DNA of 64,000 bases. Origin: Shimia thalassica. GTDB lineage: Bacteria > Pseudomonadota > Alphaproteobacteria > Rhodobacterales > Rhodobacteraceae. The stretch covers positions 434,001 through 498,000 of the forward strand of contig NZ_CYTW01000001.1 in NCBI RefSeq assembly GCF_001458215.1, read 5' to 3'. Positions 51,715 through 60,302 of the stretch are shown here, piece after piece. The notes below the pieces were generated by a model. It was not told the origin of the DNA and made no database searches. It was given only the letters and a program-made list of their open reading frames with translations. The translations under genes and the position numbers were made by a program. Position 1 is the stretch's first letter. The number at the start of each line of letters is the position of its first letter.

Positions 51715-52404
51715 TCAGCAACAGCCGCAGCCCTGTTTTTCGGCTGGCACGTCGCAACCACATCCCAGATAGGTCTTCTCCGAGAGGTAGAACCCGGCAA
51801 AAGCATCGCCGAAATCTGCGGCGACGGAGGTCTCTGCCAACTCGGTTTCCATCATCGCGTTTTGCCACGCTTTCAGCTTGGGGCGCAGGCCAATCAGGTC
51901 ATAGCCCGAGTGTTGCTCGATGATATGGGCGCGGTGCAACAACACCAGCCACGCAATATCAACAAGCCCGACCGTATCGCCATTGAAAAACCGTGTGTTG
52001 CCCAGCGCCTTCTCGATCTTGTCAAAAGCCATGCCCAGTTTGGCGCTGCGTTGCTCCAAATCGCTCAGCGTCCGGCTGCTCATCGCCCCGCATTGGACGA
52101 GGTAGTTCTTGGATGCCAGATAAGACCACGCCCGGTTCAAAGCCTTTTGCTCGGGTGAGACACCTTCTTCGAGCGGCGGATAAGCCTCTTCAAGGTATTC
52201 AATAATCGCCTCTGACTCGAACAGAGCCGTACCGTTTTCCGTCACCAGAAGCGGCACCTGCGCGTTGGGGGAGATGTCGAGGAACCAGTCCGGCTTGTCC
52301 GAAAGCGAGATGTATTCGACCTGATATGGCAGGCCTTTGGCCTCCAACAAGGCGGTTACGCGCTGCACGAAAGGGCAGATCTTGAAGCTGATGACTTTAA
52401 GCAT
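51715..52404 (-). CDS. Glutathione S-transferase with cysteine-rich tail
   Basis: A 229-residue GST. The thioredoxin-like N-terminus has SFKICPFVQRVTALLEAKGL, with the CPFVQ active site of the omega/lambda type, and the glutathione-binding PLLVTENGTALFESEAIIEY. A helical C-domain follows. The last 17 residues are LGCGCDVPAEKQGCGCC, with five Cys, not part of the GST fold and suggestive of metal or redox chemistry. ATG 52404 has AAAGG 8 nt upstream. It is the last gene of the panCB-sigZ operon. Confidence 0.87.
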   Translation of the reverse strand: MLKVISFKICPFVQRVTALLEAKGLPYQVEYISLSDKPDWFLDISPNAQVPLLVTENGTALFESEAIIEYLEEAYPPLEEGVSPEQKALNRAWSYLASKNYLVQCGAMSSRTLSDLEQRSAKLGMAFDKIEKALGNTRFFNGDTVGLVDIAWLVLLHRAHIIEQHSGYDLIGLRPKLKAWQNAMMETELAETSVAADFGDAFAGFYLSEKTYLGCGCDVPAEKQGCGCC

Positions 52405-52468
52405 TTTTTGCATCCTTTGATGTGTCTTCACCAAGGAAGAAGGACGGCATCACAAAAAGACAAAAAAT

Positions 52469-53011
52469 TTAGCAGGGTCCGCAGGATTTTTTCCGGCGGG
52501 AATAATCAATCACCGCTCCATTGTGATCCAGCGTCAACGCGCAACAACGGTCAAACTGTCCGCGAAGCGCATTGCGCGCGGTCTTCACGCGGGACTTCAG
52601 AGTGGAGTAGCTGATGCCCTCTGCCTCGGCATAGTCGCGTTGTGACACGCCCTCCAAGTCAACAGCTGTCAACAGCGCCGCCTGTGCGTCGGGCAAGCCC
52701 GTTATAAAGGGCCGCAGGCAGGGTTCGAACTCATCCTGCGGGTCCAGATCTTCATCCGCATACCAAAGATCATCGGCGTCCGGCAGCGCGCGCCCTTGCT
52801 TGCGGTAATGGTCGATCGTGGCATTGCGCGCGACGGCAAACAGCCAACCTCGAATGCTTTTGGCTGATTGCAACTCGTTCAGGTTCATGTGTGTCTTCAG
52901 CAGGATGTCTTGCAGCAGATCATCTACATCCGCTGCATTGGCCACCCGATTGTGCAAGAACCCTTTCAAAGCGGTGCGATACTCTGCCCAGATCTGGTCA
53001 GTTGAGATCAC
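52469..53011 (-). CDS. sigZ: ECF sigma factor, SigZ type
   Basis: A 180-residue ECF sigma factor. Region 2 contains [20 protein letters not shown] and [20 protein letters not shown]. Region 4 contains [20 protein letters not shown] followed by [11 protein letters not shown]. The tail has RCC, then [19 protein letters not shown], which fits the SigZ family. These four Cys may bind a metal or sense redox state, as in CorE-type factors with C-terminal Cys domains. No anti-sigma gene is adjacent. The start is GTG 53011, overlapping the panB stop (GTGA). Confidence 0.87.
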   Translation of the reverse strand: MISTDQIWAEYRTALKGFLHNRVANAADVDDLLQDILLKTHMNLNELQSAKSIRGWLFAVARNATIDHYRKQGRALPDADDLWYADEDLDPQDEFEPCLRPFITGLPDAQAALLTAVDLEGVSQRDYAEAEGISYSTLKSRVKTARNALRGQFDRCCALTLDHNGAVIDYSRRKKSCGPC

Positions 53012-53817
53012 CTGTAAACCTGATCTTCGCCGGGGAAGCTGCGGTCTTTGACCTCTTCTGCGTATTGTTCAACGGCACGTTCGATTGCCGGTCCCAGATC
53101 GCCGTAAACCTTGACGAACTTTGGTGTCCATTCGTTCAAGCCCAGCATGTCTTCGAGCACGAGAATTTGCCCGTCACACTCGGCGGAGGCGCCGATTCCG
53201 ATGGTTGGGATGTCAATCTGCTTCGAGATTTTTGCGGCGAGTGGCTCAACCATACCTTCCAGCACAACCGAAAACGCGCCAGCTTCGGACACGGCTTTGG
53301 CGTCGGCCTCATGTGCGGCCCAGCTGTCTTCTTCGCGGCCTTGGGTTTTGAAACCACCCATCACGTGGCTGGATTGCGGCGTGAGACCAATGTGGGCCAT
53401 GACAGGGATGCCGCGTTCTACAAGGAAAGTGATGGTTTCCGCCATGCGGGCCCCACCCTCGAGTTTGACAGCGCCGCAACCGGTTTCTTTCATGATCTTG
53501 GCCGCGTTCCGGAACGCAATCGACGGCGATTCTTCGTAGGTGCCAAAGGGCATGTCGACAACGATCAGCGCCTTTTCCGTGCCTTTGACAACTGCCTTGC
53601 CGTGCATGATCATCAGATCAAGAGGAACGCCGACGGTGCTTTCCATGCCGTGCATGACCATCCCGAGGCTGTCACCCACAAGAATAAAGTCTGCGTATTT
53701 GTCGACGATGGCGGCCGTGTGCGCATGGTACGAGGTCAACGACACGATGGGCTCGCCCCCTTTGCGCGACGCAATTTGTGGCACAGTGTTACGGCGGATT
53801 TTGACTTGTTTGCTCAT
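53008..53817 (-). CDS. panB: 3-methyl-2-oxobutanoate hydroxymethyltransferase
   Basis: First committed step of pantothenate synthesis, adding a hydroxymethyl group from methylene-THF to 2-oxoisovalerate. The 269-residue TIM barrel has [40 protein letters not shown], the metal-binding Asp and His residues, and [20 protein letters not shown]. Coupled to panC and sigZ by 4-nt overlaps. Its substrate is the IlvD product. Confidence 0.96.
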   Translation of the reverse strand: MSKQVKIRRNTVPQIASRKGGEPIVSLTSYHAHTAAIVDKYADFILVGDSLGMVMHGMESTVGVPLDLMIMHGKAVVKGTEKALIVVDMPFGTYEESPSIAFRNAAKIMKETGCGAVKLEGGARMAETITFLVERGIPVMAHIGLTPQSSHVMGGFKTQGREEDSWAAHEADAKAVSEAGAFSVVLEGMVEPLAAKISKQIDIPTIGIGASAECDGQILVLEDMLGLNEWTPKFVKVYGDLGPAIERAVEQYAEEVKDRSFPGEDQVYR

Positions 53818-54659
53818 GGTGTGACGACCCTTTGATCAATCAGAAGAATGCCGCCGAACTCGACCGAGATCATAATGGCAGCAGGAGAGGTGAGGTCGCC
53901 GGACAGATCTGAAAGATCTTCGGCGCCTACGATGTCGAGCCCACACAAAGTGGCGCGGGGTTCGGCGGAAACTGTGGTTGAAATCAGATCGCGCAGGGCT
54001 TCGATTGTTGTGCCCTTTGCGGCGGCCTGTTCGGCGGCAGTCAAAGACTGAGACAGCACCAGCGCGGCGGCACGGTCCTCAGGCGTCAGGCGGACGTTGC
54101 GCGATGACATGGCCAGACCATCCGGCTCTCGTACGGTGGGGACGCCGCGAATGTCGATGGGAAAGGCCAGATCGCGTGTCATACGTTTTATGACCTGCAG
54201 CTGTTGATAGTCTTTTTCACCAAAGCAGGCGATGTCCGGCTGAACAAAGTTGAATAAGCGCGCCACGACGGTGGTGACACCCCGGAAATGCCCCGGCCGC
54301 ACCAGCCCGTGCAGCATGTTGGCCATGCGGGTGGTTTCAACGATGGTTTCGTCTCCGCCGGGGTAAACTTCCTCGACCGAAGGGATCAAAACGACGTCCA
54401 CTCCGGCCTGTTTCAACATCTCCAGATCGCGGGCTTCGTCCCGTGGATAGCTTTCCAGATCTGCGGCTTCGCCAAACTGTGTGGGGTTCACAAAAATGGT
54501 CACCACAACACGATCGGCGGCCTTTTTGGCGGCTGCCACAAGAGACATGTGCCCCTCGTGTAAAAAACCCATTGTTGGCACCAATCCCACCGATTCTCCG
54601 GCAGTGCGAAATCGGCGGACCAGAGTGCGACAGTCAGCAATTGTGCGACAGACTTCCAT
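53814..54659 (-). CDS. panC: Pantothenate synthetase
   Basis: Joins pantoate and beta-alanine with ATP. ATG 54659 ([13 protein letters not shown]) gives 281 residues, the family norm, whereas the open frame extends far upstream without function. Signatures are [20 protein letters not shown] (HIGH-like), [20 protein letters not shown] and [20 protein letters not shown]. First gene of the operon; the 205-nt gap to 54864 holds divergent promoters. Confidence 0.95.
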   Translation of the reverse strand: MEVCRTIADCRTLVRRFRTAGESVGLVPTMGFLHEGHMSLVAAAKKAADRVVVTIFVNPTQFGEAADLESYPRDEARDLEMLKQAGVDVVLIPSVEEVYPGGDETIVETTRMANMLHGLVRPGHFRGVTTVVARLFNFVQPDIACFGEKDYQQLQVIKRMTRDLAFPIDIRGVPTVREPDGLAMSSRNVRLTPEDRAAALVLSQSLTAAEQAAAKGTTIEALRDLISTTVSAEPRATLCGLDIVGAEDLSDLSGDLTSPAAIMISVEFGGILLIDQRVVTP

Positions 54660-54863
54660 ACGAGGCGCATTCCTATTATTTTCTGCCGCTTTTCTTAGCA
54701 GTTTGTGCTGCGTTGCGGCAAGGATTTTGGCGAAGAGAGGTATTCTTACGGGGCGGCATTTACCTCTTTGAAAGTCGGGATCACAAACTTTCCTTAATCC
54801 CTGCGTATTGGTGTCTTGAATGCTGTTTAGGCCGGTGAGGATAACTTTTGAAGTGAGGTCGAC

Positions 54864-55211
54864 ATGGGTCGCGTTCTGCCGTTTATTTTCCTGTCTTTGG
54901 CATTTGTGGTGTTTTTTGCGGTGGACGCCCATTCTCGTAAAACAAACGCTGGTGTTTCGGTCGCCGAACAGGCCGATCAAACACCCTTCGAAGGGAAAGA
55001 GGCCGCGGCGGGCGACTCTGCCGTGGAAGATCAGGTTACGCTTGGCGCGTCGCGCATCGCGCCCAGCCTGCACGCCCCAAGCCTCAATGTCGAAGTCACG
55101 CCGTCCAAACCGGTAGTGCACCGTGTCGCTGCAAACACTCAAAGCACCTTTGGCGTGGGGACATGTTACATGGACGGATCGCGTCGCCGCTGCCTGCTTG
55201 AGGCAGACTAG
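54864..55211 (+). CDS. Single-helix membrane or secreted protein, 115 residues
   Basis: An N-terminal hydrophobic segment (PFIFLSLAFVVFFAVDAH) acts as signal or anchor, followed by a disordered acidic linker. The end is GVGTCYMDGSRRRCLLEAD, with two Cys that may pair. GAGG precedes ATG 54864. Divergent from panC. No family recognised. Confidence 0.7.
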   Translation: MGRVLPFIFLSLAFVVFFAVDAHSRKTNAGVSVAEQADQTPFEGKEAAAGDSAVEDQVTLGASRIAPSLHAPSLNVEVTPSKPVVHRVAANTQSTFGVGTCYMDGSRRRCLLEAD

Positions 55212-55387
55212 GACTCCCCTGTTTTCTTCAGGTGTTTTGCGCTGTCTGTGCCTTCCTGAGACCCGAACACCAACACAGCCGATCCACTTGGTCGGTTTTG
55301 TGCGTTTTTGGGTCGGCTGGACCCGTCATGCCGGATTGTGATTTGCGAGATTAAGGGCAATTCTGAATCAACGGAGTCGCCCGCGAC

Positions 55388-57895
55388 ATGAAAACTCAAG
55401 TCAAAGCACTGGTTGTTGGCGGTGGTGCCGTCGGAACCTCAATTGCCTATCATCTGGCCAAAGCGGGCTGGGATGATGTGATGCTGATCGAGCGTGACGA
55501 ACTGACGTCAGGTTCCACATGGCACGCAGCGGGCCTGCTGCCCCTGTTTAACATGTCCTATGCGACAACCCACATCCACCAATACTCGGTCGATTTCTAC
55601 AAGACCCTGGAAGAAGAAACCGGTCTGAACGCGGGTTTCGCTGTCGTGGGCAACCTGCGCATGGCGCAAACTGACGAGCGTATGGACGAATATATGCTCT
55701 ATGCCTCAACCGCGGAAACTTGCGGCGTTGCCTATGAATGGCTGACCCCGGACCAGATTTCAGAGCGTTGGCCGCTGATCCGCACCGATGATCTTAAAGG
55801 TGCGATTTACCATACCGAGGACGGTTATATTAACCCGGCTGACGTGACCATGGCGATGGCCAAAGGTGCCCGTCAGCGTGGCGTCGACATCGTTCGCAAG
55901 ATGCAGGCGGATGAGTTCCACTGGACCGGCACCCACTGGGAAGTCACCTGCACCAAGATGGTGGAAAAGGGCGGAAACCTTGTTCCCGGTGATGAACAGG
56001 TTGTCATCACGGCCGAGCATGTTGTGACTGCCAGCGGAAACCACGCACAGCGCACCGCCAAAATGCTGGGCATCAAGATGCCTGCGATCCCTGTGGAACA
56101 CACCTTTATCGTCATGGATCAGGACCCCGAGTTGGTCAAATGGCGCGAAGCAGGCAACCCAGAGCACCCTGTTGTGCGTGATGCCGACAACGAATCTTAT
56201 GCTCGCGAAGAGCGCGGCGGCTGGATTTTAGGCATTTACGAGCGCGGTGCGCCGGCACGCTTTGAACACAGTGTGCCCGACAGCTTCCGTGCGGATCTGT
56301 TCCCACTGGATCTGGACCGGATTGCCGAACAGTACATGGCAATGACCGAGCGCGTGCCTTCTTGCGCTGAATCCGGCCTCAAAGACGACTTCAACGGCCC
56401 GATCTGCTATACGCCCGACGGCAACCCGTTGGTTGGTCCCGCACCAGGCCTGCGCAACATGTGGCTGGCCGAAGGGTTTTCCTTTGGGATCACAGCGGCA
56501 GGCGGCACTGGATACTATCTTGCCCAGATGATGGTCGACGGCGAAGCCGAGATCGACATGGCGTCGCTTGACCCAAAGCGGTATTCGTCCAACTGGATGA
56601 CCACCGAGTTTGCAGCGCGTAAAAACGAAGAGTGCTACGAGCACGTCTATATCCTGCACCACCCTGACGAAGAACGCCCTGCTGCGCGTCCCTTGCGGAC
56701 GGTTCCGGCATTCGATCGCCAAAAGGCGCGCGGCGCGCAGTTTGGTTGGGTGAATGGTTGGGAGCGCCCGAACTATTTCGGACCTGTTGATGCGCCGGAA
56801 AACTTTGACCACGACGCGCGGTCTTTCCGTCGCGGTGGCTGGTGGAAATACGCGGTCGAAGAAGCCAAAGCGATCCGTGAAGGCGTTGGTCTGGTTGATG
56901 CATCGGCCTTTACCAAACATGTTGTCAAAGGCCCCGGCGCGACACAGTTCCTTGACTGGTTCACCTGCAACAAACTGCCCAAGATTGGCCGGATCAATCT
57001 GACCTATGCGTTGACGTCCCACGGTACGACCCGCACGGAATACACCATCGTGCGTAATGGCGAGAACAGCTATTACCTCGTCTCTGCAGGGGCATGGACC
57101 GAGTATGACGCCGACTTCCTGCGCAAGGCCGCCGAAGACAAAATGGAAGAGTTCGGCTATATCGAGATTCAGGATGTGACCACCCAATGGGGCGTTTTCG
57201 CGATCGCCGGACCCAAGTCGCGTGATGTCCTCAAAGAGGTTATCAACGATCCCGATCCCGCCAATGCGCTGACCAACAAGGCCTTCCCGTGGCTGTCGGC
57301 GAAACAGATCGAGCTGGGCATGTGTCCTGTGAATGCGATCCGTGTGGCCTACACTGGCGAACTCGGCTGGGAGCTTCACCACCCGATCGAGATGCAGAAC
57401 TATCTGTTCGATCTTCTGGAAAAAGCAGGCGAGAAATACGGTATGAAGCTGGTTGGCGCCCGTGCGCAAAACTGGCTGCGTCAGGAAAAATCCTATCGCG
57501 CCTTTGGCAATGAGCTGGGCCGCGATGCGACACCGGCCGAAGCCGACCTGCCGCGTTTCATTGACCTGTCCAAAGATTTTAACGGCAAAGAGGCTATGGT
57601 CGAGACAGGTATCCGGTCAAAGTGCTGTACCATTTTGATTGATGGACCTGCGGATGCCGATCCATGGGGACGGGAAGTGCTGTATACGCCTGAAGGCGAG
57701 CGCGTTGGCCGTTTGACCTCGGGTGGTTATTCCGTGGCCTTCGAGAAATCCATTGGTATGGGTTATGTCAAACCGGAACTGGCCGTTGAAGGCACAAAGC
57801 TGAAAGTCAAAATTCAGGACAAACTCTGGGATGCCGTTGTCACTTGTGACAGTCCCTATGACCCGACCAACGCGACCATTCGCGTGAACGGGTAA
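55388..57895 (+). CDS. GcvT-family FAD dehydrogenase (dimethylglycine/sarcosine dehydrogenase-like)
   Basis: An 835-residue two-part flavoprotein. The N-terminal DAO fold starts LVVGGGAVGTSIAYHLAKAG. His46 in SGSTWHAAGLL is the position that binds FAD covalently in dimethylglycine dehydrogenase. From about residue 430 come the FAO_M and aminomethyltransferase (GcvT) domains that pass the methyl group to tetrahydrofolate, with TRTEYTIVRNGENSYYLV and YTGELGWELHHPIEMQ. It probably demethylates a methylated amine or amino acid such as dimethylglycine or sarcosine. The gene stands alone, with its own terminator. Confidence 0.88.
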   Translation: MKTQVKALVVGGGAVGTSIAYHLAKAGWDDVMLIERDELTSGSTWHAAGLLPLFNMSYATTHIHQYSVDFYKTLEEETGLNAGFAVVGNLRMAQTDERMDEYMLYASTAETCGVAYEWLTPDQISERWPLIRTDDLKGAIYHTEDGYINPADVTMAMAKGARQRGVDIVRKMQADEFHWTGTHWEVTCTKMVEKGGNLVPGDEQVVITAEHVVTASGNHAQRTAKMLGIKMPAIPVEHTFIVMDQDPELVKWREAGNPEHPVVRDADNESYAREERGGWILGIYERGAPARFEHSVPDSFRADLFPLDLDRIAEQYMAMTERVPSCAESGLKDDFNGPICYTPDGNPLVGPAPGLRNMWLAEGFSFGITAAGGTGYYLAQMMVDGEAEIDMASLDPKRYSSNWMTTEFAARKNEECYEHVYILHHPDEERPAARPLRTVPAFDRQKARGAQFGWVNGWERPNYFGPVDAPENFDHDARSFRRGGWWKYAVEEAKAIREGVGLVDASAFTKHVVKGPGATQFLDWFTCNKLPKIGRINLTYALTSHGTTRTEYTIVRNGENSYYLVSAGAWTEYDADFLRKAAEDKMEEFGYIEIQDVTTQWGVFAIAGPKSRDVLKEVINDPDPANALTNKAFPWLSAKQIELGMCPVNAIRVAYTGELGWELHHPIEMQNYLFDLLEKAGEKYGMKLVGARAQNWLRQEKSYRAFGNELGRDATPAEADLPRFIDLSKDFNGKEAMVETGIRSKCCTILIDGPADADPWGREVLYTPEGERVGRLTSGGYSVAFEKSIGMGYVKPELAVEGTKLKVKIQDKLWDAVVTCDSPYDPTNATIRVNG

Positions 57896-57912
57896 ACGGC
57901 AAAGATTGATGT

Positions 57913-57951
57913 AAAAAGGGGCCGTAGTGCATTGCACCACGGCCCCTTTTC
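57913..57951 (+). terminator. Rho-independent terminator after the GcvT-family gene
   Basis: AAAAGGGGCCGTAGTGC / GCACCACGGCCCCTTTT, a near-perfect long stem with an ATT loop and a T run. Confidence 0.88.
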
Positions 57952-57971
57952 TTTTGCGCTGTGAAGTGACC

Positions 57972-58559
57972 CTATTTCAGGAACTTGCCCATGATATCGT
58001 CAAGGGCAGAGCCGTCTCCGTCCGCGTCCAGCAGATCAGTCAACTTTGACAGATCCATGCCACCGGAGTTGCCCCCGAGCAGGGAGCTTGCCATGCCCAT
58101 CAAACCACCGCCAGCACCGCCACCTGACATCGCATCCAGCGTGTCATCGGGCAGAGATTTTTGAAGCCCACCTTGAAGCATGGCGGCCATGGCGGGCAGG
58201 AAACTTTGCACTGTGCCAAGATCAAGGCCGGCCTTTTCCGCAGCTTGACCGGTTAGAGCAGAGGCTGCCTCTTGTCCGCCGAGAAGCTGTTCCAGAAAGG
58301 CCGCGCCCTGCGCTTGACCGGATTGCGAAGCAGCAGCAGTTGGATCTTCAAACAGTGCAGCCTGGTCTTCGCCTTTGAAATTTCCAAGCAGGTCGCCGAG
58401 ATTGCCCGATGCGGCCTGTTGCTGTGCGGCAGAGCCCAGAGCAGGCGCCAGCATTCCAGCCAATTCGCCCGCCTTGTCGGCGTCCAGGCCGAACTGTGCG
58501 GCCATGTTGGCAAGACCTTCGCCGTTTTGTGCCTGTTGAAGAAGAGAAAGTATCGACAT
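57972..58559 (-). CDS. DUF937-type low-complexity protein
   Basis: A 195-residue protein beginning MSILSLLQQAQNGEGLANMA, rich in Gly, Ala and Leu. Internal helical segments include AAQFGLDADKAGELAGMLAP and DLGTVQSFLPAMAAMLQGGL, and Gly-Met-rich loops precede a DADGDGSALDDIMGKFL end. It fits DUF937, whose function is unknown. ATG 58559 has AGGG upstream. Confidence 0.75.
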   Translation of the reverse strand: MSILSLLQQAQNGEGLANMAAQFGLDADKAGELAGMLAPALGSAAQQQAASGNLGDLLGNFKGEDQAALFEDPTAAASQSGQAQGAAFLEQLLGGQEAASALTGQAAEKAGLDLGTVQSFLPAMAAMLQGGLQKSLPDDTLDAMSGGGAGGGLMGMASSLLGGNSGGMDLSKLTDLLDADGDGSALDDIMGKFLK

Positions 58560-58594
58560 CCGAATACCCTGTTTTAGAGATGAGTTACCCGTAC

Positions 58595-58628
58595 AAAAAC
58601 AAATCCCCCACCCGAAGGGCAGGGGAAA
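58595..58628 (-). terminator. Terminator after the EF-hand gene
   Basis: On the minus strand, CCCCTGCCC-TTC-GGGTGGGG (imperfect stem) is followed by ATTTGTTTTTG. Confidence 0.5.
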
Positions 58629-58660
58629 AAACGGGTGCAAACATCAGGTTCGGTGCGGAC

Positions 58661-59065
58661 CTAAAAGTCTCCTTGGCCTAGCATGCCGTCTTTGTTTTTG
58701 TCGTGTGTCTTGAACCAGCGGGTCAATGCCTCGCGGAATTCGTCGCGCGTGACTTTGCCATCCAGATTGAGATCGGTGTATTCCCGCGCCAACCCGTGAA
58801 CGGAACGCAGTTGCAGCGGCGCACCGGTTTCCTTTGCCGCTGCCGCGCGGGCCTCGTCGAATGCGGTGTATTCCGAACTGTCCAAAGCACCATCGCTGTT
58901 TTTGTCAAACGTCTTGAAGACATTGGTGCGGTATTCTTCCAGTTCTCCCAAGGTGAGGAAACCATTCTGGTCCACATCCATTCTCTTCATGAAGGCAGGC
59001 GCTTCGGCCCAAAGAGGCGTTCCGGCCAGACAAAGGGCGAATAGGGCGGGGAAAGCGGATTTCAT
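58661..59065 (-). CDS. Secreted EF-hand calcium-binding protein
   Basis: A 134-residue precursor with signal peptide MKSAFPALFALCLAGTPLWA. Four EF-hand loops follow: DVDQNGFLTLGE, DKNSDGALDSSE, DLNLDGKVTRDE and DKNKDGMLGQGD. All keep Asp at positions 1, 3 and 5; the last is cut short by the C-terminus. It is likely a periplasmic calcium-binding or calcium-buffering protein. Its ribosome site lies inside a large inverted repeat. Confidence 0.87.
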   Translation of the reverse strand: MKSAFPALFALCLAGTPLWAEAPAFMKRMDVDQNGFLTLGELEEYRTNVFKTFDKNSDGALDSSEYTAFDEARAAAAKETGAPLQLRSVHGLAREYTDLNLDGKVTRDEFREALTRWFKTHDKNKDGMLGQGDF

Positions 59066-59067
59066 CT

Positions 59068-59111
59068 ATATGGTCTCCGTAAGACATAAGGCGTTCACGG
59101 AGACCATATAT
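59068..59111. promoter_or_regulatory. 14-bp inverted repeat covering the EF-hand gene ribosome site
   Basis: TATATGGTCTCCGT (59068-59081) and ACGGAGACCATATA (59098-59111) are perfect arms around a 16-nt spacer. The proximal arm lies 3 nt before the start codon of the minus-strand gene and includes its GGAG. The distal arm overlaps a second perfect palindrome, ACCATATATGGT (59104-59115). It may act as an operator with ATATGGT half-sites or as an RNA hairpin hiding the ribosome site. Confidence 0.7.
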
Positions 59112-59128
59112 GGTTTCGACAGGGTATG

Positions 59129-59464
59129 TCAGCCTGCCAATTCGTCAAAACACTCGAGAGCTTTGGCGGCATACATCATCGAGGGTCCGCCACCCATCTG
59201 GATGGTCATGCCCAAAACGTCGCCCACTTCTTCGCGAGTAGCACCTGCTTTGTGCAGCGCTTCGCAATGCAGCACGATGCAAGAGTCACAGCGCATAGCG
59301 ACAGCAATCCCCAAGGCAATGAACTCTTTTGTTTTGAAGTCCAGCACACCGCCTTCTTTAACGGCCTTGCCCAAGCCGCCAAAGGCACGGGTTGTGTCGG
59401 GGATGGCTTTGTTCAAATTGCGCAATTGGTTGCGCGTGCCGTCGAGTTTGTCAGTCCAGCTCAT
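59129..59464 (-). CDS. Carboxymuconolactone decarboxylase family (AhpD-like) protein
   Basis: A 111-residue all-helical protein with the AhpD-type redox motif in VAMRCDSCIVLHCEALHKAG (C-x2-C followed by His). ATG 59464 has AGGAG 6 nt upstream. AhpD-like proteins reduce peroxides or act in electrophile stress. An FNR-like dyad with one mismatch lies 58 nt upstream. Confidence 0.85.
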   Translation of the reverse strand: MSWTDKLDGTRNQLRNLNKAIPDTTRAFGGLGKAVKEGGVLDFKTKEFIALGIAVAMRCDSCIVLHCEALHKAGATREEVGDVLGMTIQMGGGPSMMYAAKALECFDELAG

Positions 59465-59521
59465 TTTCGTCTCCTGAAAATATATCCTGAGATTGGAATA
59501 TAGAGGTACACATTCCATTCT

Positions 59522-59535
59522 TTGATTGAGATCAG
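59522..59535. promoter_or_regulatory. FNR-like box upstream of the AhpD-like gene
   Basis: TTGAT-TGAG-ATCAG differs at one base from TTGAT-N4-ATCAA. It lies 58 nt before the start of the minus-strand AhpD-like gene. Confidence 0.45.
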
Positions 59536-59560
59536 GTGACATCAATTTAGATACACAAAA

Positions 59561-59592
59561 GGGGCGCTGCCCCTCTTGGCCCGTTGGGCCAA
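59561..59592. repeat. Two GC-rich hairpins
   Basis: GGGGC-GCT-GCCCC (59561-59573), then TTGGCCC-GTT-GGGCCAA (59576-59592), just before repeat copy 3; the same layout of hairpin then repeat occurs at copy 1. Confidence 0.5.
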
Positions 59593-59600
59593 TTCACCCC

Positions 59601-59623
59601 GGGATATTTTTCGCCAGAAGAAG
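59601..59623 (+). repeat. Dispersed intergenic repeat, copy 3
   Basis: GGGATATTTTT then CGCCAGAAGAAG; 21 of 23 positions match copy 1. It lies between the DUF938 stop and the AhpD-like gene. Confidence 0.7.
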
Positions 59624-59639
59624 AGAGAGAGCCTGTCCC

Positions 59640-60302
59640 TTATTCGGGCTTTCGCCAGAGAATAGACAGGTTATTTGCAGGCATTTCGACCATATCTAGG
59701 TAGTCGAGGAAATGGGACTGGCCCCATTCCAAAACATCAAAGTCGCTTTTGTACCCGATTTCCGGGTCTGCGTCTTGCAGGCTTTGGTGAAAGCTGGTGT
59801 CGCCGTCGCTGGTCATTTCGCCGTCACGCATGAAGGGCCCGTACACCATCAAGACCCCACCAGGGGCCAGAGCGATAGCCGCTTCACGGATCAGGGTTTG
59901 GGTCTCGGGGGTGCTGATTAGGTGTAAGAGGTTCGACAGCATGATGAGTGACTGTCCTGTGTGTGTCGCGCCCCAGCCAGTCGCGGTTGCATCCAGGGGG
60001 ATTGCAGCTGTGATATTGCTCAAAGCGCTTTCGGCGATGTAGGCGTTAATACTCTTGCGCCGGTCTGCATCGACTTCGGTGGGTTGCCACTGGAACCGGG
60101 GCAGGGCGGTGGCCAGAGCAATGATATGCTGTCCGGTTCCGCTTGCGAGTTCCAGGGCTTTGCCCTCATCGACGGGGGCGTGCATTTTGGCGACCTCGAC
60201 AACATCTGCGACGTTGCGGGCGGCAGAGGGCGCATAGAGACGGTCGTTGTCTTGCGGTGTTGTGACCGATGCAGTTGGTGGGAGTGTGTCGCGACGGGGC
60301 AT
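59640..60302 (-). CDS. DUF938 SAM-dependent methyltransferase
   Basis: A 220-residue class I methyltransferase fold. The SAM-binding motif is KALELASGTGQHIIALATAL, and IMLSNLLHLISTPETQTLI and APGGVLMVYGPFMRDGEMTS are typical of DUF938. The substrate is unknown. It overlaps the upstream DAO gene by 1 nt, so it is coupled to it. Confidence 0.85.
   Translation of the reverse strand: MPRRDTLPPTASVTTPQDNDRLYAPSAARNVADVVEVAKMHAPVDEGKALELASGTGQHIIALATALPRFQWQPTEVDADRRKSINAYIAESALSNITAAIPLDATATGWGATHTGQSLIMLSNLLHLISTPETQTLIREAAIALAPGGVLMVYGPFMRDGEMTSDGDTSFHQSLQDADPEIGYKSDFDVLEWGQSHFLDYLDMVEMPANNLSILWRKPE

Noticed and set aside
56228-57469. 413-codon ORF on the minus strand inside the GcvT-family gene
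   Set aside because: Antisense shadow of a well-supported 835-residue protein; no recognisable domain.
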